Positions 32,780-42,117 are shown, counted from the stretch's first letter. The stretch: DNA of 64,000 nucleotides from Neobacillus mesonae (GCA_023715865.1 JAMBOW010000009.1:1-64000), one strand, 5' to 3'. Program-made: numbers and translations. The notes: generated from the sequence alone by a model not told the origin.

Positions 32780-33919
32780 ATGTCGGTTGATAGAAAGTAT
32801 TGGGTGGATACCTTGGTTCGAATTGCGCATCCTGTACTCCATTCTTTATCGGAAGGCAGACTTGTAATTGATATGCCTGTCGAAGCAAGGGGAGGCGATC
32901 GCTCCGAATACACATATTTAGAAGCGCTGGGGCGTACGCTGGCTGGAATATCGCCTTGGCTTGAACACGGACCGCGTTCAGGCGACGAAGGGGAAATTCG
33001 AGCTAAGATGGCAGATATGGCAAGACGAGCGATCGAGAAGGCTACGGATCCGGCTTCACCTGACTTTATGAATTTTACAAGAGGCGGACAGCCTGTTGTC
33101 GACGCAGCCTTCCTGGCGAACGCCGTGCTCCGCGCTCCAAACGAGTTGTATGAATTACTCGAGGAGAAAGTGAAAGTAAATTTGACTTCCGCTTTGCTGG
33201 CAACCCGTATTATACGCCCCGTATTCAGCAACTGGCTGCTGTTTAGCGCTATGATTGAAGCCGCTCTGTTTCGAATGGGAGTAGAAGATTGGGACCGCAT
33301 GCGAGTGGATTATGCTTTAAGGCAACACGAGCAGTGGTATAAGGGAGACGGTGCATATGGAGACGGACCCGCATTTCATTGGGACTATTACAACAGCTTT
33401 GTCATTCAACCCATGCTAGTGGATATATTGGATGTGGTAGGAGATCAATTTGGGGATTGGGAGGGACTCCGCGTCAAAGTGTTAGACAGGGCGGTACGTT
33501 ATGCCGCCATTTTGGAACGAATGATTTCACCAGAAGGTACCTTCCCGCCAATTGGACGATCACTAGCCTATCGTTTCGGTGCATTTCAGCATCTTTCCCT
33601 CATGGCTTTAAGAGAAGAGCTTCCGGAAGAATTGGAGCCTGCTCAAGTTCGCTGCGCGCTGACGGCCGTGATCAAACGGCAGATTCAGATGCCTGGTACT
33701 TTTGATGATTCCGGTTGGCTCCGAATCGGCTTCGCCGGAAGCCAGCCGGAAATAGGCGAAGCATACATATCGACAGGCAGCTTGTACCTGTGTACGACAG
33801 TGTTTCTCCCGCTGGGTCTGCCATCTGAGGCTGCCTTCTGGCAGGGAGATGCTGACTGGACTTCACGGAAGGCATGGTCTGGTGAAGCCTTCAAGCTGGA
33901 TAAAGCCTTCTCAGGGTAA
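32780..33919 (+). CDS. DUF2264 family protein
   Basis: 379-residue soluble protein. It opens YWVDTLVRIAHPVLHSLSEG and continues SEYTYLEALGRTLAGISPWL, then YGDGPAFHWDYYNSFVIQPM and SPEGTFPPIGRSLAYRFGAF, all hallmarks of the DUF2264 alpha/alpha barrel, related to glycoside-lyase toroids. The family often lies in pectin or plant polysaccharide loci. GAGGGAGAAGG precedes the ATG. The divergent AraC gene suggests substrate induction. Confidence 0.88.
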   Translation: MSVDRKYWVDTLVRIAHPVLHSLSEGRLVIDMPVEARGGDRSEYTYLEALGRTLAGISPWLEHGPRSGDEGEIRAKMADMARRAIEKATDPASPDFMNFTRGGQPVVDAAFLANAVLRAPNELYELLEEKVKVNLTSALLATRIIRPVFSNWLLFSAMIEAALFRMGVEDWDRMRVDYALRQHEQWYKGDGAYGDGPAFHWDYYNSFVIQPMLVDILDVVGDQFGDWEGLRVKVLDRAVRYAAILERMISPEGTFPPIGRSLAYRFGAFQHLSLMALREELPEELEPAQVRCALTAVIKRQIQMPGTFDDSGWLRIGFAGSQPEIGEAYISTGSLYLCTTVFLPLGLPSEAAFWQGDADWTSRKAWSGEAFKLDKAFSG

Positions 33920-34113
33920 CGATTAGAATTTAACAACGGATATATCCACAGCTGCAGACGTTGAAGGCTGATATTATCCCCTCATGGTAGACAACGAATA
34001 AAAGACATCGAGTAAGATGGACTAAAACGTTGGATACCGGAGGGGATTTTCATTGGGGAATACAGGTCACATCAATAGGGGCTGTCCTGAAGAATATTCA
34101 AATATTATTATGA

Positions 34114-34890
34114 CTAGGATTGTGGAGACAAGGGACTTCTTCTAAGCAGCCTGGCGGCAAAGATGACCGACACCACAATGATGAAGATTGTAATCAGCAG
34201 GGGGGACCAGGCAGCACTTCTCTCGCCAAGCATCCACTCCGCAGCCACACTGCTTAGCCGGCCTGGACTCCACTGAAGACTGGAAGGGAATAATTCGGAT
34301 AGCAGCGAGAGAGCAGCAGCGACTCCTAAACTGATGAATGCTGCTGCAGGTCCGCGAAGCACGGCCCCAAGCGACAGTGCGAGTGTCACAAATAGGGATA
34401 GCCATGCAGCATAAAGAGCTCCGCCGCTGATTACCGCACCCCATTCGAGGGGGCCGATGAGCTGGGAGGTGTAGTAACCTGCACCGGCAAGTCCAAGTGC
34501 AAAGGATACAGCTGTCAATGTCATCATCGCTGCCCATTTCGCAGCCATCAGGGGCAGGGTGGATGCTACGCGAGTGAGAACAAGCTCTGCGGTGCCGGTC
34601 GCTCGTTCCCCTGCAACGACATTCATCCCTGCCAGAACAAGCACGAGCAGCCCAATCGTGCTGAACTGACTCAAGGTCGTTACCATAACGCTCTCCGGTG
34701 ACGGGATCGTAAATAAACTTGCGGCTTCAGGAGGTAATTCTCCTGACATCGTTAAAATCTCGGGTAAGTAATAAGTCGTCACGGGCTGCATAATGCCGAG
34801 AAGCAGGAAAACGGCAGGGACCCAGATCCATTTATAAGTACGGCTTGCTTCGAGCAATTCCTTATGATAATAAGTCCTGAATTGATTCAT
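34114..34890 (-). CDS. yxlG: ABC-2 permease YxlG
   Basis: 258-residue permease with six membrane helices in the ABC-2 pattern; VVAGERATGTAELVLTRV is the typical coupling-helix region. It overlaps the ATPase gene by four bases and is the last gene of a sigY-yxlCDEFG-like operon. In B. subtilis this exporter is linked to control or tolerance functions of SigY; its cargo is not known. Confidence 0.87.
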   Translation of the reverse strand: MNQFRTYYHKELLEASRTYKWIWVPAVFLLLGIMQPVTTYYLPEILTMSGELPPEAASLFTIPSPESVMVTTLSQFSTIGLLVLVLAGMNVVAGERATGTAELVLTRVASTLPLMAAKWAAMMTLTAVSFALGLAGAGYYTSQLIGPLEWGAVISGGALYAAWLSLFVTLALSLGAVLRGPAAAFISLGVAAALSLLSELFPSSLQWSPGRLSSVAAEWMLGERSAAWSPLLITIFIIVVSVIFAARLLRRSPLSPQS

Positions 34891-35810
34891 GTACCCACCA
34901 CCTTCATAAACATATCTTCCAGTGAAGAGGTGCCTGCTTCAAACCGAAGAAGTTCAAATCCATTGTCCGCAAGCTCTCTAATCAATGCCGTACGAGCAGC
35001 ATCCATATCGGTTACGACCAGCTTTGCCCCTCGTTTGCCCAGATCAGCATTAAGGACAAAAGAGCGTTCGGAAAGAGTTTGAAGCCAGTCCTGTTCACGC
35101 TTGCCTTCTTCCACTTCAATGGTCAGCACGGGCTGACGGTGTTTCACGCGGAGTTCATGGAGGGATCCCGTTTCAGCGATACGCCCATCCACCATCAGCA
35201 CCATATCATCACATATTTCCTCCGCATCATGAAGGACATGGGTGGAGAAGAAAATCGTGACTTCTCCGCGAAGCCGGTTTAATAAATCCATGACCTCGCG
35301 GCGTCCAATGGGATCCAGTGCAGATACCGGCTCATCCAGCATAATGAGCTCCGGCTCATGTACAAGCGCCTGAGCAATGCCAAGACGCTGCTTCATTCCG
35401 CCCGAATAACCGGATATCCGCCGTTTGGCAGCCTGCTTCAAACCGACCATTTCGATCACTTCTTGACTTCGCTGGATGGCTTTGCGTCCGGACAGTCCGG
35501 AAAGTTTGGCGCTAAAAATCAGGTATTCCATTCCGGACATCCAGCCGTAGAACTTTGGATACTGCGGCAAGTAACCAATCCGGTTACGCCATTCCAGTGC
35601 TTGTGATCCTGCTTGTACATATTTCATTTCGCCGCGAGTAGGGGGAATCAACCCGGCAAGCATTCGTAAAGTGGTTGTTTTACCGGCACCGTTAGGTCCA
35701 AGCAGTGCTGTGCAACCTCCTCGCAGCAGCTCGAAGGAAATGCCTTTAACAGGACTTATGCTACCAATATTTTTGGTCAAATCATTGATTATGAGAATTT
35801 TATCCGTCAT
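34887..35810 (-). CDS. yxlF: ABC transporter ATPase YxlF
   Basis: 307-residue ATPase. Walker A is GPNGAGKTTTL (~40), the signature is YSGGMKQRLGIAQAL, Walker B is LIMLDEPVSALD and the switch His is in FFSTHVLHD. The frame extends upstream to 35882, but AAGGAAAG precedes ATG 35810. A C-terminal ~80-residue tail is typical of ABC-2 exporters. It pairs with the permease encoded next. Confidence 0.9.
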   Translation of the reverse strand: MTDKILIINDLTKNIGSISPVKGISFELLRGGCTALLGPNGAGKTTTLRMLAGLIPPTRGEMKYVQAGSQALEWRNRIGYLPQYPKFYGWMSGMEYLIFSAKLSGLSGRKAIQRSQEVIEMVGLKQAAKRRISGYSGGMKQRLGIAQALVHEPELIMLDEPVSALDPIGRREVMDLLNRLRGEVTIFFSTHVLHDAEEICDDMVLMVDGRIAETGSLHELRVKHRQPVLTIEVEEGKREQDWLQTLSERSFVLNADLGKRGAKLVVTDMDAARTALIRELADNGFELLRFEAGTSSLEDMFMKVVGT

Positions 35811-36007
35811 ACTTCTTTCCTTCCTATAACAAAATAAGCGACGCTGCCAACAATATTGCCCAGCAAAATAATCAGCACCCACATGAGCCGTGGTCCCCTT
35901 AGGTTTACAGCATCAGTTTTGAACAAGGAAATAAGCCCTGTTATCGCAAGAACGATCTGTAATCCAAGAATGGGCCATATCAATCCCCAAGGGATATCGA
36001 TTTGCAT
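35807..36007 (-). CDS. yxlE: PLDc_N-domain membrane protein YxlE
   Basis: About 66-residue protein with two membrane helices (IPWGLIWPILGLQIVLAI and LMWVLIILLGNIVGSVAYF) in the PLDc_N pattern, the same as the N-terminus of cardiolipin synthases, but without the enzyme part. AGGTGAT six bases ahead of ATG 36007 decides the start. It overlaps the ATPase gene start. In the SigY operon this protein helps the anti-sigma function. Confidence 0.85.
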   Translation of the reverse strand: MQIDIPWGLIWPILGLQIVLAITGLISLFKTDAVNLRGPRLMWVLIILLGNIVGSVAYFVIGRKEV

Positions 36008-36042
36008 ATCCATCACCTAGCTTTCTTAATCAGGTAGAAAAT

Positions 36043-36252
36043 TTAAGATTTACGGCGGTTTTTACGGATCACAATAAACCAATAGAACAAGAAGGGCAGC
36101 GGTACGGTTGTCGATCCCCATATGCCCCAGAACCAAGACAGCCTGCCGAGTCCGCGCTTTCTTGCATTGAGGAATAACCAGGTGCCTTGGGTGAGCGCGA
36201 GGGCAACAGCCAGAATAATGACCCATAACTGTGTTTCGCTTATGTCATTCAT
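36043..36252 (-). CDS. yxlD: small membrane protein YxlD
   Basis: 69-residue protein with two helices (ETQLWVIILAVALALTQGTW, then GSTTVPLPFLFYWFIVI) and a basic end. Position, size and type match YxlD of the SigY operon, a negative regulator of SigY in B. subtilis. Overlaps the yxlC-like gene by eight bases. Confidence 0.75.
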   Translation of the reverse strand: MNDISETQLWVIILAVALALTQGTWLFLNARKRGLGRLSWFWGIWGSTTVPLPFLFYWFIVIRKNRRKS

Positions 36253-36586
36253 CGGATCCCCTCTTTTCAGTAAGCCTTAGCTTTCTGGAGAATGTAAGGA
36301 TGACAATACCAGCGAACATGCCGATCCCTTGAATACACACATAGACAAGCGGGCTTACGAGTGAAGCCATCAAGCCGCCTCCAGCAATAAACAATACAAC
36401 GAGAAGGAAGAGCATTAATTCATAGTTCATCCTACGCCGGCGGCGTTTAAGTGTCTGATCGGCCAGCATTTGCAATCCTTCTAAAGAAGGGGAGGGAGCA
36501 TGTTCAAACAGGTCATCTACCTTCTTCATTTCCCGGTTAAATTCTTTAATCCATAATTCATCATCATTCTGCGGCCCCTTGACCAT
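36245..36586 (-). CDS. yxlC: anti-sigma factor YxlC
   Basis: About 113-residue protein with a soluble N-terminal half (WIKEFNREMKKVDDLFEH) and two membrane helices (~60-78 and ~86-102). By position directly after the sigma gene and by layout it matches YxlC, the SigY anti-sigma factor. It overlaps the sigma gene by ~23-32 bases depending on which Met is used; the fourth codon Met is taken here. Confidence 0.78.
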   Translation of the reverse strand: MVKGPQNDDELWIKEFNREMKKVDDLFEHAPSPSLEGLQMLADQTLKRRRRRMNYELMLFLLVVLFIAGGGLMASLVSPLVYVCIQGIGMFAGIVILTFSRKLRLTEKRGSDE

Positions 36587-37115
36587 CGTTACCAAGCTCC
36601 TTTCGCAGCTGCTTAATACCGTAAGCTGTACGTGATTTCACTGTACCTTCGGGAATGCCGAGCATATCTCCGATTTCACCGTAGCTGTAGCCGTAATAAT
36701 GTTTTAGTAAAATCGCGATTCGGTGGTTCTCGGGTAGACGAGACAAGCCCTCAAGCATATCGGTCCATTGTTCTCCCCGCCGTTCCATCTGCCAGCGCAT
36801 CCGTCTTGCGGTTTGAAACCTCTCTAGTTCGAGCCATTTCTTCTCGCGTTTTTTTCTGCGGCTACCATCAATCAGCAGCCGAGTGGCAATGGTGATCATC
36901 CAGGAGGAGAAGGACGAGGTTCCGTTGTAACGAGATATATTTTCCATACAACGTACAATGGTGTCTTGCGCTGTATCTTCTGCAACCGTCGGATCCATCG
37001 TAACCTTAAGTAAATACTTATAAAGAAAGGAGTAGTGATGCTTGAACAGCATCGCCATTTCCTCTGCGCCTCCCCGCTGTGCTTTTCGAATTAAATTCTC
37101 TTCATCAAGGGCCAT
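36564..37115 (-). CDS. sigY: ECF sigma factor SigY
   Basis: 183-residue ECF sigma factor. Region 2 (~15-85: FKHHYSFLYKYLLKVTMDPT, DTAQDTIVRCMENI) and region 4 (~120-175: ENHRIAILLKHYYGYSYGEI, GIPEGTVKSRTAYGIK) are complete. The six-gene order sigma, anti-sigma, two tiny membrane proteins, ATPase and permease equals the B. subtilis sigY operon, which supports the name. Autoregulation from an upstream promoter is expected. Confidence 0.88.
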   Translation of the reverse strand: MALDEENLIRKAQRGGAEEMAMLFKHHYSFLYKYLLKVTMDPTVAEDTAQDTIVRCMENISRYNGTSSFSSWMITIATRLLIDGSRRKKREKKWLELERFQTARRMRWQMERRGEQWTDMLEGLSRLPENHRIAILLKHYYGYSYGEIGDMLGIPEGTVKSRTAYGIKQLRKELGNDGQGAAE

Positions 37116-37322
37116 TGAAATCTCGTCACCTTCTTTCGCCTTCCTCTGTAGTACGTTTACATCCTATCAATCGTTCAATTATCAAAAAAATATTTTAACT
37201 GGTCGCAGATAGACGCTTGTCTATATCACGGGATGAACAATAAAAAAACCGCTAACTGCGGCTTTATTTAACGTTTCGATATATACTTCTTTACTCTAGG
37301 ATTTCAAGTTCATGAATTGATC

Positions 37323-37412
37323 TTATCGGAGGAGACGATTCCAATTGATCAAGATCTGCTTTAACAGGAAAAAACCAGAGATCAAAATTAGCGCAAATAG
37401 GGGTAACTTCAA
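37323..37412 (-). CDS. possible 29-residue membrane peptide
   Basis: GTGAGGTGG precedes a TTG that opens a 29-codon frame: KLPLFALILISGFFLLKQIL and a basic end NWNRLLR. One membrane helix. A hairpin CCGC/GCGG with seven T follows 60 bases downstream, consistent with a tiny transcription unit. Weak but not random-looking. Confidence 0.35.
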   Translation of the reverse strand: MKLPLFALILISGFFLLKQILINWNRLLR

Positions 37413-37527
37413 ATATACCACCTCACTTCTAGCACTTCATATAAAAGTAAGTTATAGGAATACTTTACCATCATTTTACACATAGTTTATCTTTTGTTGA
37501 TAAAACTCTTTTATACTTCGTTTTAGG

Positions 37528-37541
37528 AAACCGGTTACCCT
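37528..37541. promoter_or_regulatory. LacI-type operator
   Basis: GGAAACCGGTTACC is a near-perfect palindrome centred on CG, with the core AACCGGTT, the form bound by LacI/GalR-family proteins. It lies 38 bases ahead of the binding-protein gene, just past a TATACT that could be the -10 box. The LacI-type regulator at the end of this operon is the expected ligand-controlled repressor. Confidence 0.6.
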
Positions 37542-37578
37542 GATTAAAAATACGAAGGTGAAAGGGTTGGAAGGGTAG

Positions 37579-38805
37579 ATGAAAAACAAGCTAAAAGCGA
37601 GCATGCTTGCACTTTTTACAGTTACTGCGATGGCTCTATCTGGATGTTCTTCACAAGCGGGTGCAGATAACACCATTCAAGTGTGGGCCATGGGCTCCGA
37701 AGGTAAGCAAATGCAGGAGTTTGTGAAAGGCTTTGAAGAGGAACATGACATTAAAGTGGATGTACTTGCCATTCCATGGGGAGATGCGCATGATAAGCTG
37801 CTTACGGCTGTAGCAGCAGGCAAAGGCCCTGATGTACTGCAAGTGGGAAATACCTGGGTTGCTGAATTTGGAGAAGCCGGCGCATTTCTTGACCTTACTG
37901 ACCATATAGACAACTATCCTAATCTTAATCCTGACAACTTCTTTGAAAGCGCTACGGCTACGACCATCTATGACGGAAAAACATATGCAGTCCCTTACAT
38001 CATTGATACTCGCGTATTATTCTACCGTACGGATCTACTTGCTGAAGTGGGATATCCAGAAGGTCCAGAAACCTGGGATGACATGCTTGATGCCGCAAGA
38101 AAGCTGGCAGCACGTGGAGATGGAAACTACGGATTTGATATCGACAAAGGCAGTCACCATATTCCGATGATGATGGCATGGGAGCATGGCTGGGTCTACG
38201 ACACGGAGAAGGGTGCAGACAGCTTTAATGATCCTAAATTTAAAGAGGCAATGGAGCTTTACAGCACGTTCTTTGCAGAAGGCTTGTCTCAATTAGAAGC
38301 GGGTAAAGAAACGGTTCAAGGTTTTAACGACGGTACATATCCAATGTTTATTAGCGGCCCTTACATGGTGAACACCATCAAAGACCAGGCTGCAGATATT
38401 GAAGGAAAATGGAACGTACGTGTAATGCCTAAGGTAGAGAGCAGTGCTTCAATGGCTGGGGGATCTCACTTTACCGTATTTGAGGGTACGGAAAAAGTGG
38501 ACGAGGCCCTTACATTCATCAACTACATGACGGATCCAGAGACTCAGGTAGAGTGGTATAAGGCGGCATCTACTTTGCCAACGACAACAAGTGCTTGGGA
38601 AAATCCGATGTTTGCTAACGACCCTATCATGAAAGTATTTGGAGATCAGCTAGACTCAACTCAGCCGTTCCCAGTCATTGCAGAGTATGAATTTATCGCT
38701 TCCGAATTGCTGAAAACGCTTGAACAAGTTATTCGTGGCGGAGAGAATGTCGATGATGCTCTAGCAAGTTATCAAGAGGAAGTCCGGAAAATTTTATCTG
38801 AATAA
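37579..38805 (+). CDS. sugar ABC transporter binding lipoprotein
   Basis: 408-residue extracellular solute-binding protein (family 1). The signal peptide ends LSGC (Cys23). The mature part shows NTIQVWAMGSEGKQMQEFVK and GPDVLQVGNTWVAEFGEAGA, then YAVPYIIDTRVLFYRTDLL, typical of oligosaccharide binders. It captures a sugar outside the cell and passes it to the two permeases encoded next. No ATPase is encoded here, so a shared MsmK/MsmX-type ATPase is expected, as usual in this group. Confidence 0.92.
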   Translation: MKNKLKASMLALFTVTAMALSGCSSQAGADNTIQVWAMGSEGKQMQEFVKGFEEEHDIKVDVLAIPWGDAHDKLLTAVAAGKGPDVLQVGNTWVAEFGEAGAFLDLTDHIDNYPNLNPDNFFESATATTIYDGKTYAVPYIIDTRVLFYRTDLLAEVGYPEGPETWDDMLDAARKLAARGDGNYGFDIDKGSHHIPMMMAWEHGWVYDTEKGADSFNDPKFKEAMELYSTFFAEGLSQLEAGKETVQGFNDGTYPMFISGPYMVNTIKDQAADIEGKWNVRVMPKVESSASMAGGSHFTVFEGTEKVDEALTFINYMTDPETQVEWYKAASTLPTTTSAWENPMFANDPIMKVFGDQLDSTQPFPVIAEYEFIASELLKTLEQVIRGGENVDDALASYQEEVRKILSE

Positions 38806-38864
38806 TTAAACCGGTGCTGGGCAGATGGTGACCAAAGTGTTTATCATCTGTCCGGCCAAGTTTT

Positions 38865-39758
38865 ATGGGGGAGAAAAGATTGTATCGATTTAGAACTAAA
38901 ATGGTTCCGTATCTATTCGTAGCTCCAGCAATTATTCTGTTGACCATTTTTTCAATTGTTCCCATTGTCGTCTCCATATTTATCAGCTTCACGGATATGG
39001 ATCTTGTCGGTCTGGCGAATTGGTCGAAGATCAATTTCATAGGCATCGATAACTTTATCGAGCTTTTTAATGACAAAGTTTTTATGATTTCACTTTTAAA
39101 CACAGCTTTCTATGTATCTATTGGTGTCCCCGTAGTAGTCTTGTTCTCACTTATCGTAGCACTGCTTCTGAATTACGGAAGTAATGCGTTGTTCTCTGCT
39201 TTTCGTACCATTTATTACTTGCCTACGATAACTAACATCGTTGCGATCGCTGTGATTTGGGGTTATCTTTACAACCAGCAGTACGGTCTATTAAATTACT
39301 TGTTATCCCTTGTTGGTACAGATCCAGTACCTTGGTTAGAGAAGCCCTTTATGGCTAAGATTTCTTTACTTATTCTAGCTGTGTGGCAAGGACTTGGCGT
39401 TAACATGATTATTTTTCTAGCCGCTCTTAAATCCATACCAGAGATGTACTATGAAGCAGCTGAGATAGACGGGGCTAATCGCTGGCAGCGCTTATGGCAC
39501 ATTACATTGCCGTCGATTCGTTATGCTATTTTCTTCGTAGTGGTTACCAAGCTCATTGGATGGCTGCAATTCTTTGAAGAGCCTTTTGTCATGACTGGTG
39601 GAGGACCTCTAAACGGTACCGTTTCAATGGCTTTGTTCATTTATCAGGAAGGCTTTCAATACAGTAAATTTGGCTATGCCGCGGCAGCATCTTCGGTCTT
39701 GTTTGCCATCATTATAGTGGTCACGATGATACAGTTTAAACTAAGAAGAGAAGAATAA
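38865..39758 (+). CDS. sugar ABC transporter permease (MalF-like)
   Basis: 297-residue permease with six membrane helices. The coupling loop EAAEIDGANRWQRLWHITLP (about 203-222) is the conserved EAA motif. The ATG at 38865 lacks a site of its own; TTG 38880 follows GGGGGAG at good spacing and may be the true start. It heterodimerises with the next permease. Confidence 0.92.
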   Translation: MGEKRLYRFRTKMVPYLFVAPAIILLTIFSIVPIVVSIFISFTDMDLVGLANWSKINFIGIDNFIELFNDKVFMISLLNTAFYVSIGVPVVVLFSLIVALLLNYGSNALFSAFRTIYYLPTITNIVAIAVIWGYLYNQQYGLLNYLLSLVGTDPVPWLEKPFMAKISLLILAVWQGLGVNMIIFLAALKSIPEMYYEAAEIDGANRWQRLWHITLPSIRYAIFFVVVTKLIGWLQFFEEPFVMTGGGPLNGTVSMALFIYQEGFQYSKFGYAAAASSVLFAIIIVVTMIQFKLRREE

Positions 39759-39779
39759 AGACACCTGAGGTGAAGAAGC

Positions 39780-40595
39780 ATGAAAAACCGGTGGGAGGCT
39801 TCCATTGCCACCATTTTTTTATCAATAGGAAGCTTTATCATGGCACTCCCATTTATATGGATGATACTTAACTCCTTTAAAACTGAAAAAGAAGCATTGG
39901 CTATTCCGCCAACCCTATTCCCAGAAACGTTCAGCTTTCAAAGCTATTTGGATCTTTTTCAACGGCTTGATTTTGGTATCTACTTAATGAATACGATGAT
40001 TATTGTTCTTTTTTCAATGCTGGGTTTGCTCCTGGATACGATGGCGGGATACGCATTCTCTAAGTTCCGGTTCCGGGGAAACCGCTTGTTATTCGTGATT
40101 GTACTAGCAACCATGATGATCCCTGGACAGGTTAAGATGATCCCTATGTATATTATTATTAGTGAAATGAATTTAACGAATACGATGGCGGGTATAGTGC
40201 TCCCTGGGCTTGCTTCCGCATTTAATATATTTTTGGTCCGTCAGTTTATGACCACAATTCCCGATGAGCTGCTTGAAGCGGGCAGGCTGGATGGGGCAGG
40301 GGAATTCCGTATCTTTAGTCAGTTGGTGCTGTCCATGTCGAAGCCTATTCTAGCAGTGCAGGCCATATTTACTTTTATCGGTGCATGGAACAGCTTCCTA
40401 TGGCCGCTGATTGTTGCCAATGATGATGCTTTGTTTACTTTGTCCGTCGGCATGTCTCTATTAAAAGGACAATATTCAACCGATTTTGCCCTGCAAATGG
40501 CAGGTGCTACCTTTATGGTTATTCCTGTCCTGATTGTATATGTGTGCTTCCAGAAGTATATTGTTCAAGGCTTTAACTTAACGGGGATTAAATAA
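39780..40595 (+). CDS. sugar ABC transporter permease (MalG-like)
   Basis: 271-residue permease with six helices, the EAA loop ELLEAGRLDGAGEFRIFSQL near residue 165-184 and the typical C-terminus IVQGFNLTGIK. GAGGTGAAG precedes the ATG. It overlaps the regulator gene by one base (TAATG), so regulator and transporter are made from one mRNA. Confidence 0.92.
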   Translation: MKNRWEASIATIFLSIGSFIMALPFIWMILNSFKTEKEALAIPPTLFPETFSFQSYLDLFQRLDFGIYLMNTMIIVLFSMLGLLLDTMAGYAFSKFRFRGNRLLFVIVLATMMIPGQVKMIPMYIIISEMNLTNTMAGIVLPGLASAFNIFLVRQFMTTIPDELLEAGRLDGAGEFRIFSQLVLSMSKPILAVQAIFTFIGAWNSFLWPLIVANDDALFTLSVGMSLLKGQYSTDFALQMAGATFMVIPVLIVYVCFQKYIVQGFNLTGIK

Positions 40596-41590
40596 TGGAG
40601 AAAAAACATACCATTCGTGATATCGCGAAGCTGGCAGGTGTTTCTGCTGCAACGGTTTCTAAGATAATGAATAATACGGGTAACATAAGCGATCAGACAC
40701 GGGAAAGAGTGCAGAAGATTATCCAGGACACCGGTTATGTTCCAACTTTTTCGGCAAAAACACTGGCCACGAACCGTTCTAAGCTGATCGGGGTCATTAT
40801 CGGAGGTCAATTTAATGTTGGGTTTACTCATCCATTTTTCAGTCTGATATTGAATAATTTTAAGGATTTTATTAGTGAAATGGGCTATGACTTTGTGTTC
40901 TTCTCCAAAGACAGCGAGTATTTGGAAAGATGTCATCACTACAACATTGACGGCTGCCTGATTATGTCAGGCGATGAGACGGATCAAGGAAGCCGTCAGT
41001 TAGATGAAAGTCATATTCCGGTCGTGGGCGTAGACATGATCCTTTCAGGAGAGAAATCCAGCTATATTATGACAGACAATTATAAGATAGCGGAGAAAGT
41101 CGTTCAGCATGCTTACTTAAATGGGATACGTAAAATTGCTTTTATAGGCGGTAACCGCAGCTCTTTTATCACCCAACAGAGAGAAAGCGGCTTCCGAGAG
41201 GCGTTAAATCAATATCAGCTTGAGTGTAAGGAAGAATGGATCGTTTATGGGGATTATTTTGATCAAAGCGGATATGACTCCATGAATCAGATTTTGGACG
41301 GAGGGGATTTACCGGAGTTGGTCTTTGCGTGTTCGGACTTTATGGCATTCGGAGCTATTGAGGCTGTGAAGGAGCGGGGGATGCTTGTTCCTAATCAAAT
41401 TGCCGTTATCGGCTGTGATGACATTGAAGCTTGCCGGTTCACCACGCCGAAGCTAACAACCGTAAGACAGGATAAGGAATGGATTGGCCGATTGGCAGGA
41501 CAGATGCTCATTGATCTGATCGAAAAGGATGCATCGGGGCAAGCCATATTGGTTGATCCTCAGCTCGTATTACGCGAAAGCTGCAGATGA
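40595..41590 (+). CDS. LacI-family regulator
   Basis: 331-residue repressor. Residues 5-55 form the LacI helix-turn-helix and hinge (TIRDIAKLAGVSAATVSKIM), and 60-330 the periplasmic-binding-protein-like sensor. It ends the sugar importer operon, so it likely senses the transported sugar and acts at the AACCGGTT operator ahead of the first gene. The local layout makes it autoregulatory. Confidence 0.92.
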   Translation: MEKKHTIRDIAKLAGVSAATVSKIMNNTGNISDQTRERVQKIIQDTGYVPTFSAKTLATNRSKLIGVIIGGQFNVGFTHPFFSLILNNFKDFISEMGYDFVFFSKDSEYLERCHHYNIDGCLIMSGDETDQGSRQLDESHIPVVGVDMILSGEKSSYIMTDNYKIAEKVVQHAYLNGIRKIAFIGGNRSSFITQQRESGFREALNQYQLECKEEWIVYGDYFDQSGYDSMNQILDGGDLPELVFACSDFMAFGAIEAVKERGMLVPNQIAVIGCDDIEACRFTTPKLTTVRQDKEWIGRLAGQMLIDLIEKDASGQAILVDPQLVLRESCR

Positions 41591-41656
41591 AGCCCCATTC
41601 AGATGAAAGGTAAACCCGACCATGGAACATTAGATCCTCTCACGTTTAATCGTAAT

Positions 41657-41681
41657 GGCTCGAAATTCGAGCCGTTTTTTC
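41657..41681 (+). terminator. Rho-independent terminator
   Basis: GGCTCGAA/TTCGAGCC perfect stem with a tiny loop followed by GTTTTTT, closing the sugar importer operon. Confidence 0.85.
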
Positions 41682-41905
41682 TTTATTGAATAGAATTATT
41701 TCAATAACTCCATAGCGTGTTCTGCTTTTTTTACATCATGAACCGCAGCTTTCGCTGATAACAGCATAAGTGTTGCTTTTTATGTAGGTAATAGATATTG
41801 TGATACAATAGATTTTTAGAAGGAATTAAATAGTAATTGTATAAAGGTTGAATATGATAAATTAGAAAAAGGTAGAAATTAACATACAAGAGGTGAATCA
41901 CTTAT
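41682..41905. other. short AT-rich spacer
   Basis: No supportable gene. On the minus strand near 41700-41765 a 20-codon frame (LLSAKAAVHDVKKAEHAMEL) without binding site looks like the tail of a lost gene; support is weak. Confidence 0.3.
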
Positions 41906-42088
41906 ATGCATAATAAGATTTTAAACTTCGTTGTTCTTGCACTAATATTATCAGCGATGGTGATAAATAATTTAGAAGCACTCCATACCTTCAAAACAAT
42001 ATTTAACAGTGTCGCAATGGCTATTTTAGTTTTGATTGGCTGTGAGCGTCTATTTAGATATATGAAGAAAAATACAAAAGCCATTTAA
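41906..42088 (+). CDS. 60-residue membrane protein
   Basis: CAAGAGGTGAATCACTT precedes the ATG. The protein has two helices (ILNFVVLALILSAMVIN and IFNSVAMAILVLIGC) and a basic tail RYMKKNTKAI. A terminator follows within seven bases, so the gene is a compact unit. Small proteins of this kind are common in Bacillus relatives; I do not know a function. Confidence 0.65.
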   Translation: MHNKILNFVVLALILSAMVINNLEALHTFKTIFNSVAMAILVLIGCERLFRYMKKNTKAI

Positions 42089-42094
42089 TCAGAC

Positions 42095-42117
42095 GGGTAG
42101 CGTTAGCTACCCTTTTT
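42095..42117 (+). terminator. Rho-independent terminator
   Basis: Perfect GGGTAGC/GCTACCC stem with loop GTTA and five T, seven bases after the 60-residue membrane protein. Confidence 0.88.

Larger units (their letters stand above)
37116..37578. other. divergent regulatory region
   Basis: 463 bases between the sigY-like operon and the sugar importer operon. It holds a small hairpin with T-run on the minus strand (37243-37262), a possible small frame (37323-37412, minus), and the importer promoter region with a LacI-type operator at 37528-37541. Confidence 0.5.
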
